The notes beneath the pieces were generated by a model that saw only the letters and a list, made by a program, of their open reading frames with translations, ran no database searches and was not told the origin of the DNA. From Streptomyces lateritius (GTDB lineage: Bacteria > Actinomycetota > Actinomycetes > Streptomycetales > Streptomycetaceae), in the NCBI RefSeq assembly GCF_014649715.1, contig NZ_BMTO01000023.1, positions 28,149 through 92,148 on the forward strand: a stretch of 64,000 bases of DNA, read 5' to 3'. This document shows positions 26,632-35,003 of the stretch, piece by piece (position 1 is the first letter of the stretch; the number at the start of each line of letters is the position of its first letter). Both the position numbers and the translations under genes were made by a program.

Positions 26632-27402
26632 ATGATCGACTGGTCCACACTCCACGACGCCTACGGCCCGGCACACGCGATACCCAGGCTGCTGGACCGA
26701 TCCATCGGTCGTGACCAGGAGGCCATCGACTGGCTTTGGGGGCGCTTGTGCCACCAGGGGACGATCACCCCGGCGAGCATCGCCGCACTGCCGCAGCTGG
26801 CGGACATCGCCAAGACCGAGGACGCCGGGGACTGGGCGCTCGATCTGGCCGGAGCCATAGCGAGTGGCCTCCTTCAACCTCACGGCGCCGACGAAGAAGT
26901 CGCCCGCTGTGAGGCGACTTTGGCCGAACTTCGCGCCATGGCCGCCGCCCGACTGCGGTCTGGCCTGGACGGAAAGATCTACCTGAGCCGGCTGCGGGCC
27001 ATGCTCGCGTTCGACGGCCAGATCTTGTGGTTCGAGGCCCTGGATGACTTCGCTGATTCCTTCGTCACTGTCGCCTGTCCGCACTGCGACGCACCGGTGA
27101 CGATCGCGGTCGGCGACTACGGTTGCTACTCCTCGATCCGGGACTGGAATCTGGGGGATGTCCACCAGGTCCCGCTCCGGCCGGCCGTCCCGCACGAGCT
27201 GACCGGCACCGGGAGGATGTTGCACGAGTCGGCCGTACGGGATGGCCAGCAACGGCTCGCCTGGGGCCTGATGCACCTGTTTGGCCAAGCGGAATGCCCA
27301 GGATGCGGGAGCGTCTTCGGCATCGCAGACGAGTACGCGGCCGCCAATGCACCCGCCCCATGGGACTTCGCCCGAGGCCACACTAAGGACGCTCTCTGGT
27401 GA
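26632..27402 (+). CDS. Hypothetical protein with a zinc-ribbon-like C-terminal half
   Basis: Encodes 256 residues; the ATG at 26632 fits better than a TTG four codons earlier. The N-terminal half is helical (HAIPRLLDRSIGRDQEAIDWLWGRLC). The C-terminal half has two CxxC pairs (VACPHCDAP about residue 150 and AECPGCGSVFG about 225), which could bind one zinc. No family is recognised. Confidence 0.6.
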   Translation: MIDWSTLHDAYGPAHAIPRLLDRSIGRDQEAIDWLWGRLCHQGTITPASIAALPQLADIAKTEDAGDWALDLAGAIASGLLQPHGADEEVARCEATLAELRAMAAARLRSGLDGKIYLSRLRAMLAFDGQILWFEALDDFADSFVTVACPHCDAPVTIAVGDYGCYSSIRDWNLGDVHQVPLRPAVPHELTGTGRMLHESAVRDGQQRLAWGLMHLFGQAECPGCGSVFGIADEYAAANAPAPWDFARGHTKDALW

Positions 27403-27484
27403 CCACCGGCAGGACCCTCGAAATCGAACAGTGAGCTCGTGCCCGCTGTCCCGACTTGACGGCTTGGCGCCGTGAGGTGTCTGG

Positions 27485-27820
27485 ATGACCCCGTTCGCGG
27501 GGCTGAGCCCGCGCTGCTTCGGCAAGCTGCTGACCACGCTGCGGCGTGATGGAGCAGATTTGGTCCACCGAGGCCGGCCGTGGAGCCTGCCGCTGGAGGA
27601 CCGGGTGTTGCTGGTCACGGCCTATTGGCGTACCAATCTGACGTTGAGGCAGCTCGCTCCGCTGTTTGGCGTCTCGAAGTCCACGGCTGGCCGAGTCGTC
27701 AATCACCTCGGCCCCCTGCTCGCGCTCCGGCCCCGCAAGCGGTTCGCCAAGGACACCGTTCTCATCGTGGACGGCACCCTGGTCCCCACCCGCGACCACA
27801 CCATCGTCGAGCGATCCAAG
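27485..27820 (+). pseudogene. IS5-like (HARBI1-type) transposase, left half of a split copy
   Basis: Codes for the HTH and first Asp region (GLSPRCFGKLLTTLRRDG ... LTLRQLAPLFGVSKSTAG ... VLIVDGTLVPTRDH) of the same transposase that is intact at 35004-35774. It stops at IVERSK exactly where a 1520-bp insertion begins. The right half resumes at 29341 with NYRYSTNHQ, the residues that should follow. Confidence 0.9.
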
Positions 27821-27985
27821 ACATCTCATGTCGCTGGAGGTCAACTCGGTGAGGTGGCGGCGTCACGTCCAGCCCCAGCGGTCGGGGTGATGTGCCTGGC
27901 TTGTCGGAGCCACCCGATAGCATCGCGGCGCGTTATAGGGCGGGCACCAGAGGGGGTAGGACATGCAGGTCGCTGGTGTTGAGTT

Positions 27986-28958
27986 GCAAGCTCGCGTCAC
28001 AGGTGCCGCTCCGGCGTATGCCTTCATGGCTTTGGCGTCTGTGAAGCGTTCGCGGTCATCGCCGATCTCGGCGAGGACGCGTGCCCCGGACAATACAGAC
28101 AGCCCTGGGAAGCTCGTGATGATGCCTGCATCAGGGTGTGCGAGGAATGCCTCTTCCGTCGCCGCCGCAAGCTGAGTGACGCTGAGGCAGGCGGCGTCGA
28201 CCTGTCGGACGAGCGCCACTGTCTGGTGTCCCAGAGCCTGTTCGACCTGCGGCAGTTGTCGCAGGTAGTCGGCGCGGAAGACTGTCCGAAGCCGCTCGAC
28301 CTCGGCTTCGATTCCGCAGCGTGGACGCTCGCCGCGCTTGAGCAGCGCGCGCAGCTGGCTGCGGGTCAGCCTGGCGGTGTCGGCCGGCGTGGGTGCGGCA
28401 GTCAGGATCACGCGGGCGCGTGGTGAGTCGAGTCCGGGTTTGCCGGCGCCGTGGAAAGCGGCAAGGGCGGCTGGGTAGTACTCGCGCAGATGTGACCGGA
28501 GCCGGTTGATCATCTGCTGCCGGTCCCAGATTGCATCCTGATGAGCGCGGGCCAGAACGGCGACGGCCTGCCCCACCTCGCTGTCGTCGGGCAAGGGACG
28601 ATGGGCGTGTCGGTCGGTGCGCAGGATGTTGGCCAGAACCCGGGCGTGCCGCGTCGGACTTGGCTCGGGAGACGCTGCCACGATCGCGATAGCGGGCTGC
28701 GGCCAGTGGGTTGATCGCGTAAATCTCACGGCCGGTGGCCCGCAGGCCGGCGACGAGGAGCCCGCGCGGTGTCTCGATGGCGACAGGAATCGGATCCTCT
28801 GCGCTGTCACCGTGCCGGGTCAGGAGCTCCATCAGCGCGTGAAAGCCTGCGCTGTCGTCGCTGATCCGTAGCTTGGCCACTTGGGTTCCGTCCTGGTCGA
28901 CCAGGGCTATGTCGTGGTGTCCCTCCGCCCAGTCGATGCCGCAAAAGATCTTGTTCAA
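27986..28958 (-). pseudogene. IS110-family transposase, frameshifted and C-terminally degenerate
   Basis: The N-terminal RuvC-like DEDD part reads MNKIFCGIDWAEGHHDIALV (first Asp in GIDWA) with AINPLAAARYRDR further on. Two bases seem to be missing near 28640, after SRAKSDAA, so the rest (VLANILRTDRHAHRPLP ... ITSFPGLSVLSGARVLAEIGDD ... AYAGAAPVTRA) is in another frame. Homology ends at the catalytic-serine region, and the last part of the C-terminal domain is missing. The element should no longer move by itself. Confidence 0.85.
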
Positions 28959-29340
28959 GCCGGTGCCTCCGTACGAATCTGCAGGTCAAACCCACGCGGA
29001 GCACGCGGCGCTCTAATAGAAGTGCTCCAGGCACGCCATCTCATGAGCCGTTCGTGTCTCCAGCAGACCGACAGGGACCTCGGTCTGCTGGAGAGCTCAT
29101 GGGCTCGCGAACTGCTGAGAGGTGGCCCCTGTCGGCGGGCTGAGGACATGAAAACCGCTGATCCGAGCTCCTGCCGAGCGGGACCGGTCTTAGACGAGAG
29201 ATCAAGGTCCCGGAACTACCGAAGGTCTCCGCCCGGCAGGGCAAGGTGCGAGGTGGATCCAGTCCTGAAACGCAAGCAGTTTCCCGCCTCGCATGGCACC
29301 CCTTGCGCTTACGCGCTCGGGGCCGCCGATGACCTATTAG
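28959..29340 (-). ncRNA. Candidate bridge-RNA region of the IS110-type element
   Basis: IS110 elements are known to encode a structured bridge RNA in the non-coding end upstream of the transposase. This 382-bp segment is that end. It contains a perfect 15-bp stem with an 8-nt loop at 29057-29094 (arms TCTCCAGCAGACCGA). Only position and the hairpin support the call. Target- and donor-binding loops could not be assigned by eye. Confidence 0.4.
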
Positions 29341-29674
29341 AACTACCGGTATTCCACCAACCATCAGGTCGTCATCGACGCAGACACCCGCCTGGTCGTC
29401 GTGGTCGGCCAACCGCTCGCCGGGAACCGCAACGACTGCAAGGCATGGGAGGAGTCCGGTGCCAAGGCTGCCGTCGGCAAGACCCTCACGATCGCCGACG
29501 GCGGCTACCCGGGAACCGGACTCGTCATCCCGCACCGTCGCAACCGCGGCCAGCAGCTTCTTCGCCCGCATGAAGACCTGGAAGATCCTCCGCGACTGCC
29601 GCCTCTAAGGCGACGGCGTCCACCACGCCATGCTCGGCATCGCCCGGATGCACAACCTCGCCCTCGCCGGATAG
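29341..29674 (+). pseudogene. IS5-like transposase, right half of the split copy
   Basis: Continues the copy begun at 27485: NYRYSTNHQVVIDAD, GNRNDCKAWEESGAK, IADGGYPGTGLVIPHRR. An internal deletion then shifts the frame to FFARMKTWKILRDCRL, followed by an in-frame stop and GDGVHHAMLGIARMHNLALAG. A degenerate terminal repeat (29723-29742) follows. This copy was already decaying apart from the IS110 insertion. Confidence 0.85.
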
Positions 29675-29739
29675 GTCGCAGGTGGCACGATGGCCCGCTA
29701 TGCCCGAGGCGGCTCCGAGATCTTTACGGGAGACACCCC

Positions 29740-31194
29740 TTAGGGCACGGTGAAGAGGACCTTGTCCTCGTCCGCGGCGGGGTCCGCCTGCTTGAGCCTG
29801 GCCCTGATGCTGGATCCGAGCTGGAGATCCAGGCCGTTGGTCGAGACGACCTTGGCCAGCACAGCGGGGTCGGCCAGGAACACTTTGCCCTCGCGCGGCC
29901 TGCCCCGCTCCGCATCGGTGTCGATGACCGCGGCGTCGAACACCTCGCCCACGCGGTCCTTGAGCACCGCGGCCTCGGCCAGGTCCACGGTCTGCCGGTC
30001 CGCCAGGCCGCCCTTCCCCCGTGCCGTGTCGCACGGGATGCAGGACAGGGCGTCGAGCACCCAGTTCGGCGGGGCCTTGTCCGCGCACGCCATCACGCAC
30101 AGCTCACCGGTGTACCGGTCGACCAGGCGCCGCAGCGGAGCCGTGCAATGGGTGTACGGGGCCGCGATCGCTGCGTGCATCGTGTACGCCGGCTTCTGGT
30201 TGTCGCGGAAGACGGTGTACTCCGCCTTGAGCATCGTGCTCGTGGCCTCGGTGAGGAAGGCCATGTGCTGCTGGTTCTGGGGATCTAGCTTGCGGACCAG
30301 CGTGGCGTACGAGATGCCGGGCCGCCAGACGATGCCCAGGGCCTTCGCGATGTCGTGCAGGCGCTTAATCACGTTCTGATCGGCCTGCTCCTTCTGGGTC
30401 CGCAGGATGCCGGTACCCGTGTCGAGCATGATCTGGGCCGCGGACATCCCGGTCATGAGGGAGATCTGCTCGTTCCAGCCCTCGACCGGCAGCGCCGCCA
30501 CGTAGCGCAGCCGGAACGATCCGTCCTCGAGGGTGACCTCCTGGTCCGGCAGATTCACCGAGATGCCGCCGCGCGCGATTTCGACGGCCTCCCGCAGCTC
30601 ACCGATCTCGCGCAGCAGGGCGAGGGACTCCTCCGCCGTGCCGTTCTCGATGGCCTGCTGGGCGCCGGCGTAGTCGAGCTGGGCCCGACTTCGGATCATG
30701 GCCCGGCTCACGGACGAGTTGGTCAGATTGCCGTGGGCGTCGAGGTCGTGCTGCCACAACAGGGCGGGGCGGTCCTTGTTCGGCAGCAGGCTGGCCGCAC
30801 CCTCGGAGAGGACGGGCGGGTGCAGGGGCACCTTGAGGTCGGGGAAGTACAGCGTTTCGATCCTGTCGTGCGCCTCGATGTCCAGAGGGCTGCCCGCCCT
30901 GACGAAGGTCGCCACGTCCGCGATGGCGTAGTACACGCGGTAGCCGCCACCGGGCCGCCGTTCCAGGTGCATGGCCTGGTCGAGGTCCTTCGAGGTCGGC
31001 GGATCGATTGTAAAGAACGGCAGGTGGGTGGCGTCCTTGTCGGGCAAGCGCGCCTCACGCGCGGCCTTGTCGGCCGCTTTGAGTACGCGCTTGGGGAAGC
31101 TCAGGGGGACCTTCAGCTCCGCGCGGAGTTCCTCCAGCGCGGTGCGCAGAGCGTCCTGGGCCTCGGCAGACATGTGCATCGGGCGGCGTTGCAT
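29740..31194 (-). CDS. RNase II/R-type 3'-5' exoribonuclease (RNB domain)
   Basis: Encodes 484 residues. The RNB signature DPPTSKDLDQAMHLE (residues about 68-82, with the metal-binding Asp cluster) and YYAIADVATFVRAGSPLD are clear, followed by MRIxRxxAxLDYAGAQ-type and TAPLRRLVDRY motifs. RNase II/R enzymes degrade single-stranded RNA. No cold-shock or S1 domain is obvious at the ends, so it is shorter than RNase R. The TAA stop at 29740-29742 lies within the degenerate end of the IS5-like element. The gene stands alone among mobile DNA. Confidence 0.88.
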   Translation of the reverse strand: MQRRPMHMSAEAQDALRTALEELRAELKVPLSFPKRVLKAADKAAREARLPDKDATHLPFFTIDPPTSKDLDQAMHLERRPGGGYRVYYAIADVATFVRAGSPLDIEAHDRIETLYFPDLKVPLHPPVLSEGAASLLPNKDRPALLWQHDLDAHGNLTNSSVSRAMIRSRAQLDYAGAQQAIENGTAEESLALLREIGELREAVEIARGGISVNLPDQEVTLEDGSFRLRYVAALPVEGWNEQISLMTGMSAAQIMLDTGTGILRTQKEQADQNVIKRLHDIAKALGIVWRPGISYATLVRKLDPQNQQHMAFLTEATSTMLKAEYTVFRDNQKPAYTMHAAIAAPYTHCTAPLRRLVDRYTGELCVMACADKAPPNWVLDALSCIPCDTARGKGGLADRQTVDLAEAAVLKDRVGEVFDAAVIDTDAERGRPREGKVFLADPAVLAKVVSTNGLDLQLGSSIRARLKQADPAADEDKVLFTVP

Positions 31195-31752
31195 GCCCCG
31201 AGCGTAGGGCGGCGGTCACGAACCGGCGCGGCGAGCGGGGCCGGGCGGCGGAGGGGACCGGGGCGACGGCGGCCGCGCGGGGAGGGGACATCGCCGGAGG
31301 GCGCGCGACGACAGCTACGGCACCTCGCCGCGTTGTCGGATCGCCCGAATACGCCCAGTAGGAGGACGACCCTCCGCTTGCAATGCACCGCATCTGACGC
31401 CGCGCGCTGATCCACCTCCGACACGCAGGAGGCTGCGGCGGGTCTCGCCCTTCGCGGACTGGACGAGCTTGTCGATCAGTTGGTATGCCGGTCCAACGGC
31501 GCCGAGCCTCGAGGTGGTTCCCCGATTACCAACACCGATCTTGGCGACCCGCCGTGAGGCGACGGGCGTGCACAGCGCCACCATGACCAACGCGTCGCTC
31601 CAATCCCAGTCACGCTTATATGCGGCACAGAGGCCGAGGTTCGCCGAGTGGCTGACCTGGACGAGATCGCATCGGCGCCGAGTTGGCGCAGCGCTTACGG
31701 CGCTCAGCGGTTCAGCTGGAACCGCTGCCTTCGTAGACCTCGGGCGGGCGGC
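31195..31752. other. Gap with a possible decayed minus-strand gene
   Basis: On the minus strand between about 31440 and 31700 a frame reads VSHSANLGLCAAYKRDWDWSDALVMVALCTPVASRRVAKIGVG, with codon use that looks coding. It has no convincing start and runs on into arginine-rich sequence. I list it as a possible fragment and nothing more. Confidence 0.3.
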
Positions 31753-32292
31753 ATGAGGTGGTCGGTAGTCCCAACTGCTTTCGAAGGCTATAGGGATTGG
31801 GGGGCGCGTCTCGATACGATCGTGACCATGGATCCTGAGTCGATGATTAACTCCGATTTGTACCCCGACAGGCAACCCTGGGACGTGGTATTTGACGAGT
31901 TGTGGGTGTCGCACAGCGAGTTTTGGCTCGTGGCCGGTAGCGGGCCTGGTGCTGACATCGTGAGTGCTATTCCTGAAGGAGACGCAGTTACGGGTAATGG
32001 GGAGGCTATCGGCATTCCTACATCAGGTTCTGCGGGGGATGTTTCCATCGCGCTTTCCGTCTGGGAGGCGCCGGTGCCCGAGGGGCGAGGTACCTGGCTT
32101 GGAACGTGCCGCATTTGGGCGCCTGGGAGAGAGCTTTCTTTCGTCAACGTGGAGGGAAGGGAGCCGGGCCCTGTCTTGGTACTTCCAGAGGGAGCCGAGT
32201 ATCAGGTGAGCGTTTGGCGGTGTGCCAAGGCCGACGCTGCAGGATCTGAACGGTATGACATCCGCGTGTGGCAGTGCCCCACCTCAGGGTGA
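31753..32292 (+). CDS. Hypothetical protein, 179 aa
   Basis: The start is uncertain: ATG at 31753 or at 31828 (MDPESMINSDLYPDRQP); neither has a strong ribosome site. The product is acidic and beta-rich (DVVFDELWVSHSEFWLVAGSG; TWLGTCRIWAPGRELSFVNV; YQVSVWRCAKAD). Codon use is less GC3-biased than in the neighbours, a sign of foreign origin. A strong hairpin overlaps the stop. No family is recognised. Confidence 0.6.
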   Translation: MRWSVVPTAFEGYRDWGARLDTIVTMDPESMINSDLYPDRQPWDVVFDELWVSHSEFWLVAGSGPGADIVSAIPEGDAVTGNGEAIGIPTSGSAGDVSIALSVWEAPVPEGRGTWLGTCRIWAPGRELSFVNVEGREPGPVLVLPEGAEYQVSVWRCAKADAAGSERYDIRVWQCPTSG

Positions 32293-32304
32293 GGCGGGGC
32301 ACTG
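32272..32304 (+). terminator. Hairpin overlapping the stop codon of the preceding gene
   Basis: Arms CAGTGCCCC and GGGGCACTG with an inner CCTCA/TGAGG pairing form a long stem around a GGG loop. The TGA of the upstream gene lies inside it. There is no U-tract, as is common for actinobacterial terminators. It may serve both this gene and the convergent nuclease genes. Confidence 0.6.
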
Positions 32305-32334
32305 GCGAGGGTTCAGCCTCAGATACGAGGTTGG

Positions 32335-32772
32335 CTACGCACCTGGCCAGCCGGGAGGAGGCCACGCTCCCGGCCATCCGGGGGGCGGCCCATCCGCCGG
32401 GTTCCACAAGATCATCACGTTGAAGGCGTCCCGGTGAAGGATTCGCTCCTTCGAGTAGAAGCTCGCCAGACTCCCGCCTGCAGAGCGGTTCTGCGATAGA
32501 TCGAGGTACTTGACCGAGAAGTGCATGCCGTAGGCCGGGCCTTCGTAGGTCGACCCAAACGGAAACTCATCGCAATCCAGACCTGTCGAGTTGGCGGGCT
32601 TTATGCGAGCGCAGGCCCTGTCCTTCGCCACGATGTTCTTCTGCCGTTGTAGCTTAGCTGCCCCGTCCCAGCCTTCATATAGCCGAGTCAGGGCCCCCCT
32701 ATCCCCCCATCCCGGGATAGATTTTCCGGCCACCTTGGGGTGCGTTAATTCGGGGTAGGCATACGCTGTCAT
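32335..32772 (-). CDS. NucA/NucB-type nuclease domain, separate from its secretion half
   Basis: Encodes 145 residues. LDCDEFPFGSTYEGP with the later QNRSAGGSLASFYSKERIL is the conserved core of NucA/NucB-family secreted DNases (DEYPFAST-like motif). It starts with an ATG overlapping the stop of the upstream gene, which carries the signal peptide. In Streptomyces these two parts normally form one protein. The product made from this frame alone would stay in the cytoplasm. The Pro/Gly-rich tail (PPPGWPGAWPPPGWPGA) is unusual. Confidence 0.7.
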   Translation of the reverse strand: MTAYAYPELTHPKVAGKSIPGWGDRGALTRLYEGWDGAAKLQRQKNIVAKDRACARIKPANSTGLDCDEFPFGSTYEGPAYGMHFSVKYLDLSQNRSAGGSLASFYSKERILHRDAFNVMILWNPADGPPPGWPGAWPPPGWPGA

Positions 32773-33725
32773 GATTGGGTCGCAACGGCACCGTGTGCGG
32801 CCGACCTAGGGTCGTAGAGTATCTTTGGGGCGGCGGCATCGAAAACTCCGCCACTGGCGCCTTCGAGGTAGCTGGCAGAGTCGAACCTGATGGACGTGTC
32901 AGCGTCAGTGAATTCTCCGCAATATTTGCCGACGCACGTGCTCGTTGCCACGCCGCAGCGCGATAAGAAGTCCCGCCCATACCCCAGAGATTTATTCTGA
33001 TCGAAGACGATCGTAGCAACAACGTTTCCGTTTGCCAGACACTGGCCGAGCATCTGCGGATTGGTCGCGCTGTTAGTTACCTCGCAGGCCACATTGGAGC
33101 CGTCCGCCCCGCGATAGCCCGAAGAAATACCCGATACCTCAAGTGGGCCTGTTTTGGGCACCGTTCCTTGGATATCGAAGAACCCAAGGTTGACCATATA
33201 GTAGATTTCTCGACGATCCTGCGGGGCCTGACCAGCTATAGTTTGCAAATAGGTAGCCGTCCCGAGGACCCTGCCGGTCGCGACCTCAACGTGATTGTAG
33301 GTCCATCTCGAGACAGAGCAGTAACGGAACCGATCCACAACCTTTTTGCCGACTTTGCTGTCCAGGAACGCCCGGCAATCGTTGACTGGATCGTAAGCGA
33401 CGTCCATACGTCCAGAGGGAACGCCATCCTTGTAGTGGTCGAGGTTACGTTCGTACGTGGCACCCGTTCGTTTTGCCGTCACTTGCCCGTGCTCGGTCAA
33501 AGTGGGGAGGGTCGGCGTTTTGGCGGGCCTTGCTTTCAGTCGTTGCAGGCTCTCGATCGGAACCTTGGCGCCGACCCTTGAAACGGGGTGGTCAGCGTCA
33601 ACGATGCGCGGCGGCGTCGTGACCGTGGTCGGAGCGGAATCCGCCGCTCCCGCGCTGGGTTGACCGGAAATCGCTGCTGCGATCGTCATGGCAACAGCGA
33701 TGATCGCTGTGTGAGTTCTGCGCAC
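32769..33725 (-). CDS. Secreted protein, N-terminal half of a NucA/NucB-type nuclease
   Basis: Encodes 318 residues. A signal peptide (AIIAVAMTIAAAISGQPSAGA) is followed by a beta-rich region with paired cysteines (NDCRAFLD, FRYCSVS, NVACEV, GQCLANG, SRCGVATSTCVGKYCG). It ends abruptly at a stop shared with the nuclease ORF (4-bp overlap). Either a single frameshift split one secreted nuclease, or the two chains are translationally coupled. Codon use is AT-richer than in the window, suggesting transfer. Confidence 0.7.
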   Translation of the reverse strand: MRRTHTAIIAVAMTIAAAISGQPSAGAADSAPTTVTTPPRIVDADHPVSRVGAKVPIESLQRLKARPAKTPTLPTLTEHGQVTAKRTGATYERNLDHYKDGVPSGRMDVAYDPVNDCRAFLDSKVGKKVVDRFRYCSVSRWTYNHVEVATGRVLGTATYLQTIAGQAPQDRREIYYMVNLGFFDIQGTVPKTGPLEVSGISSGYRGADGSNVACEVTNSATNPQMLGQCLANGNVVATIVFDQNKSLGYGRDFLSRCGVATSTCVGKYCGEFTDADTSIRFDSASYLEGASGGVFDAAAPKILYDPRSAAHGAVATQS

Positions 33726-33786
33726 TCGCCCACTTCCCCTTAGTGAAGGATGCCCATTACATGCAGGCCATGAATGATTAGCAAAG

Positions 33787-33867
33787 GGAGTCGCCCGGTA
33801 CGTCGCCTGGCTGCGGAAGAACCCCGCCGCCCTGCCGAAGTGGATGGAGGAGAGCGCGGCGGCCTAA
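33787..33867 (+). pseudogene. C-terminal protein fragment ending at an IS end
   Basis: Reads GVARYVAWLRKNPAALPKWM..., then a TAA at 33865-33867 that is the first three bases of a 17-bp terminal repeat. The codon pattern looks coding, but the upstream part is gone. The family is unknown. Confidence 0.4.
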
Positions 33868-33924
33868 GGGCTGTCCCGTAAACGATCTACGGTGTGTCGC
33901 TCGGATATCGGCGCTGTTCCTCAT

Positions 33925-34020
33925 CCGGCGAAGGCGCGTGGTTGTGGAGGCGGGCGATGCCGAGCCGAGCATGGCGTGGAGAACGCCCTCGTCCTTGAGG
34001 GGGCAGTCGCGGAGCATCTT
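33925..34020 (-). pseudogene. IS5-like transposase, C-terminal scrap
   Basis: The minus strand reads LRDCPLKDEGVLHAMLG and then, in another frame, a degenerate ARLHN-like end, matching the RDCRLKGDGVHHAMLGIARLHN end of the intact transposase at 35004-35774. It shows a second, older copy at the left end of the bounded segment. Confidence 0.75.
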
Positions 34021-34100
34021 CGGCCGCCGTCCCGCTTGACCCGTGAGTGTTGTCGGTACCTCATGTCAGGATGCGAGCGAACGCACGCAAGGAGATCAGC

Positions 34101-34928
34101 ATGGGTACCTGGGACACCGGCCTTTTCGGCAACGGCACGGCAGCGGACTGCGCTGAAGCGATCCAGAAGGCCTTCGCCTCGTCGCTCCGGCATACGCCTT
34201 GTCCTGTCACGTCCGCCGCCGGGTCACTGTTGCCCGTCGACTGGATCGACCACGTCGACACGGACCCCGTACGCGCGCTGGAGATGCTGGTTCTGGGGTG
34301 GTACCCGGCCGAAGACGCGCCGCCGAACCCCGATGCGCCCACGGACGACGTCCTCGCGCTTCTGCCGCGGGCTCTCGCCGCCTTTCACCGCCTTGCCCGC
34401 GTGCGTCCGGCCCTCTACCGCTTCAGCAACCCGATGCTCCTGCGCCCGCAGCACATCACGAGGCCGCACGGCAGTCAGCTGGTCTTCGCGGTCGATAACC
34501 AGTGGGTCAGGGACTGGTCGATCCCTTGGCCGTCCCAAGTCGGCCGGGAGGACGCCGACCCCCCTGTCTGGCTCACCGAGGACCCGCACTTCGACGACGA
34601 CCCGGAGACGATCCTCGAAGCGGAACACCTCAGCCGCTTTCTCCTCCAGTTCACCCTCAACGAAGCCTGCGGCATCGCGCCGTTCAGAGCCTGGACCTTC
34701 GTCATACCTATCGAGCGCCTCGAACCGCTGTGGAGCTTCCTGCGCCCGGTCCCCCTCAGCCCCTTCCTTCCCTCCTACGAAGGGAACGTGTTCTACGCAG
34801 CACTCGGACTGCTGGCGAGCGTGAGTTCCGATGAGACCGAGGCGGTCATCGCGTTTGGAGCCCGCCACCGCGAAACCCTCGCCCCCCTGCGGGCATACGA
34901 CTTCCCCTGGCGACACTTCGACGAATAG
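34101..34928 (+). CDS. Hypothetical protein with DUF4259-like N-terminus
   Basis: Encodes 275 residues. The ATG is preceded by AAGGAGAT, a strong ribosome site. The first 17 residues (MGTWDTGLFGNGTAADC) match the start of DUF4259 proteins, but the rest does not continue that family. It resembles immunity-type proteins in composition (acidic, Trp/Pro-rich, FTLNEACGIAPFRAWTFVIP). It may be a recombined or divergent immunity gene carried as IS cargo. Confidence 0.6.
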   Translation: MGTWDTGLFGNGTAADCAEAIQKAFASSLRHTPCPVTSAAGSLLPVDWIDHVDTDPVRALEMLVLGWYPAEDAPPNPDAPTDDVLALLPRALAAFHRLARVRPALYRFSNPMLLRPQHITRPHGSQLVFAVDNQWVRDWSIPWPSQVGREDADPPVWLTEDPHFDDDPETILEAEHLSRFLLQFTLNEACGIAPFRAWTFVIPIERLEPLWSFLRPVPLSPFLPSYEGNVFYAALGLLASVSSDETEAVIAFGARHRETLAPLRAYDFPWRHFDE

Positions 34929-35003
34929 CCCCCGCGTTCACGCTGCTGAGGGTTCCGCAAGTGATCTCAGACGTGCTCCTCATCAGCCAGCGGCATAGAT
35001 CCG

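Larger units (their letters stand above)
27821..29340 (-). mobile_element. IS110-type insertion, about 1.5 kb, inside an IS5-like transposase gene
   Basis: The boundaries are set by the reading frame of the interrupted IS5-like transposase, which resumes without loss of residues. The insert carries a decayed IS110-family transposase on the minus strand and a long non-coding end of 382 bp upstream of it. Its length matches usual IS110 elements. No terminal inverted repeats or obvious target duplication are seen, as expected for this family. Confidence 0.8.
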
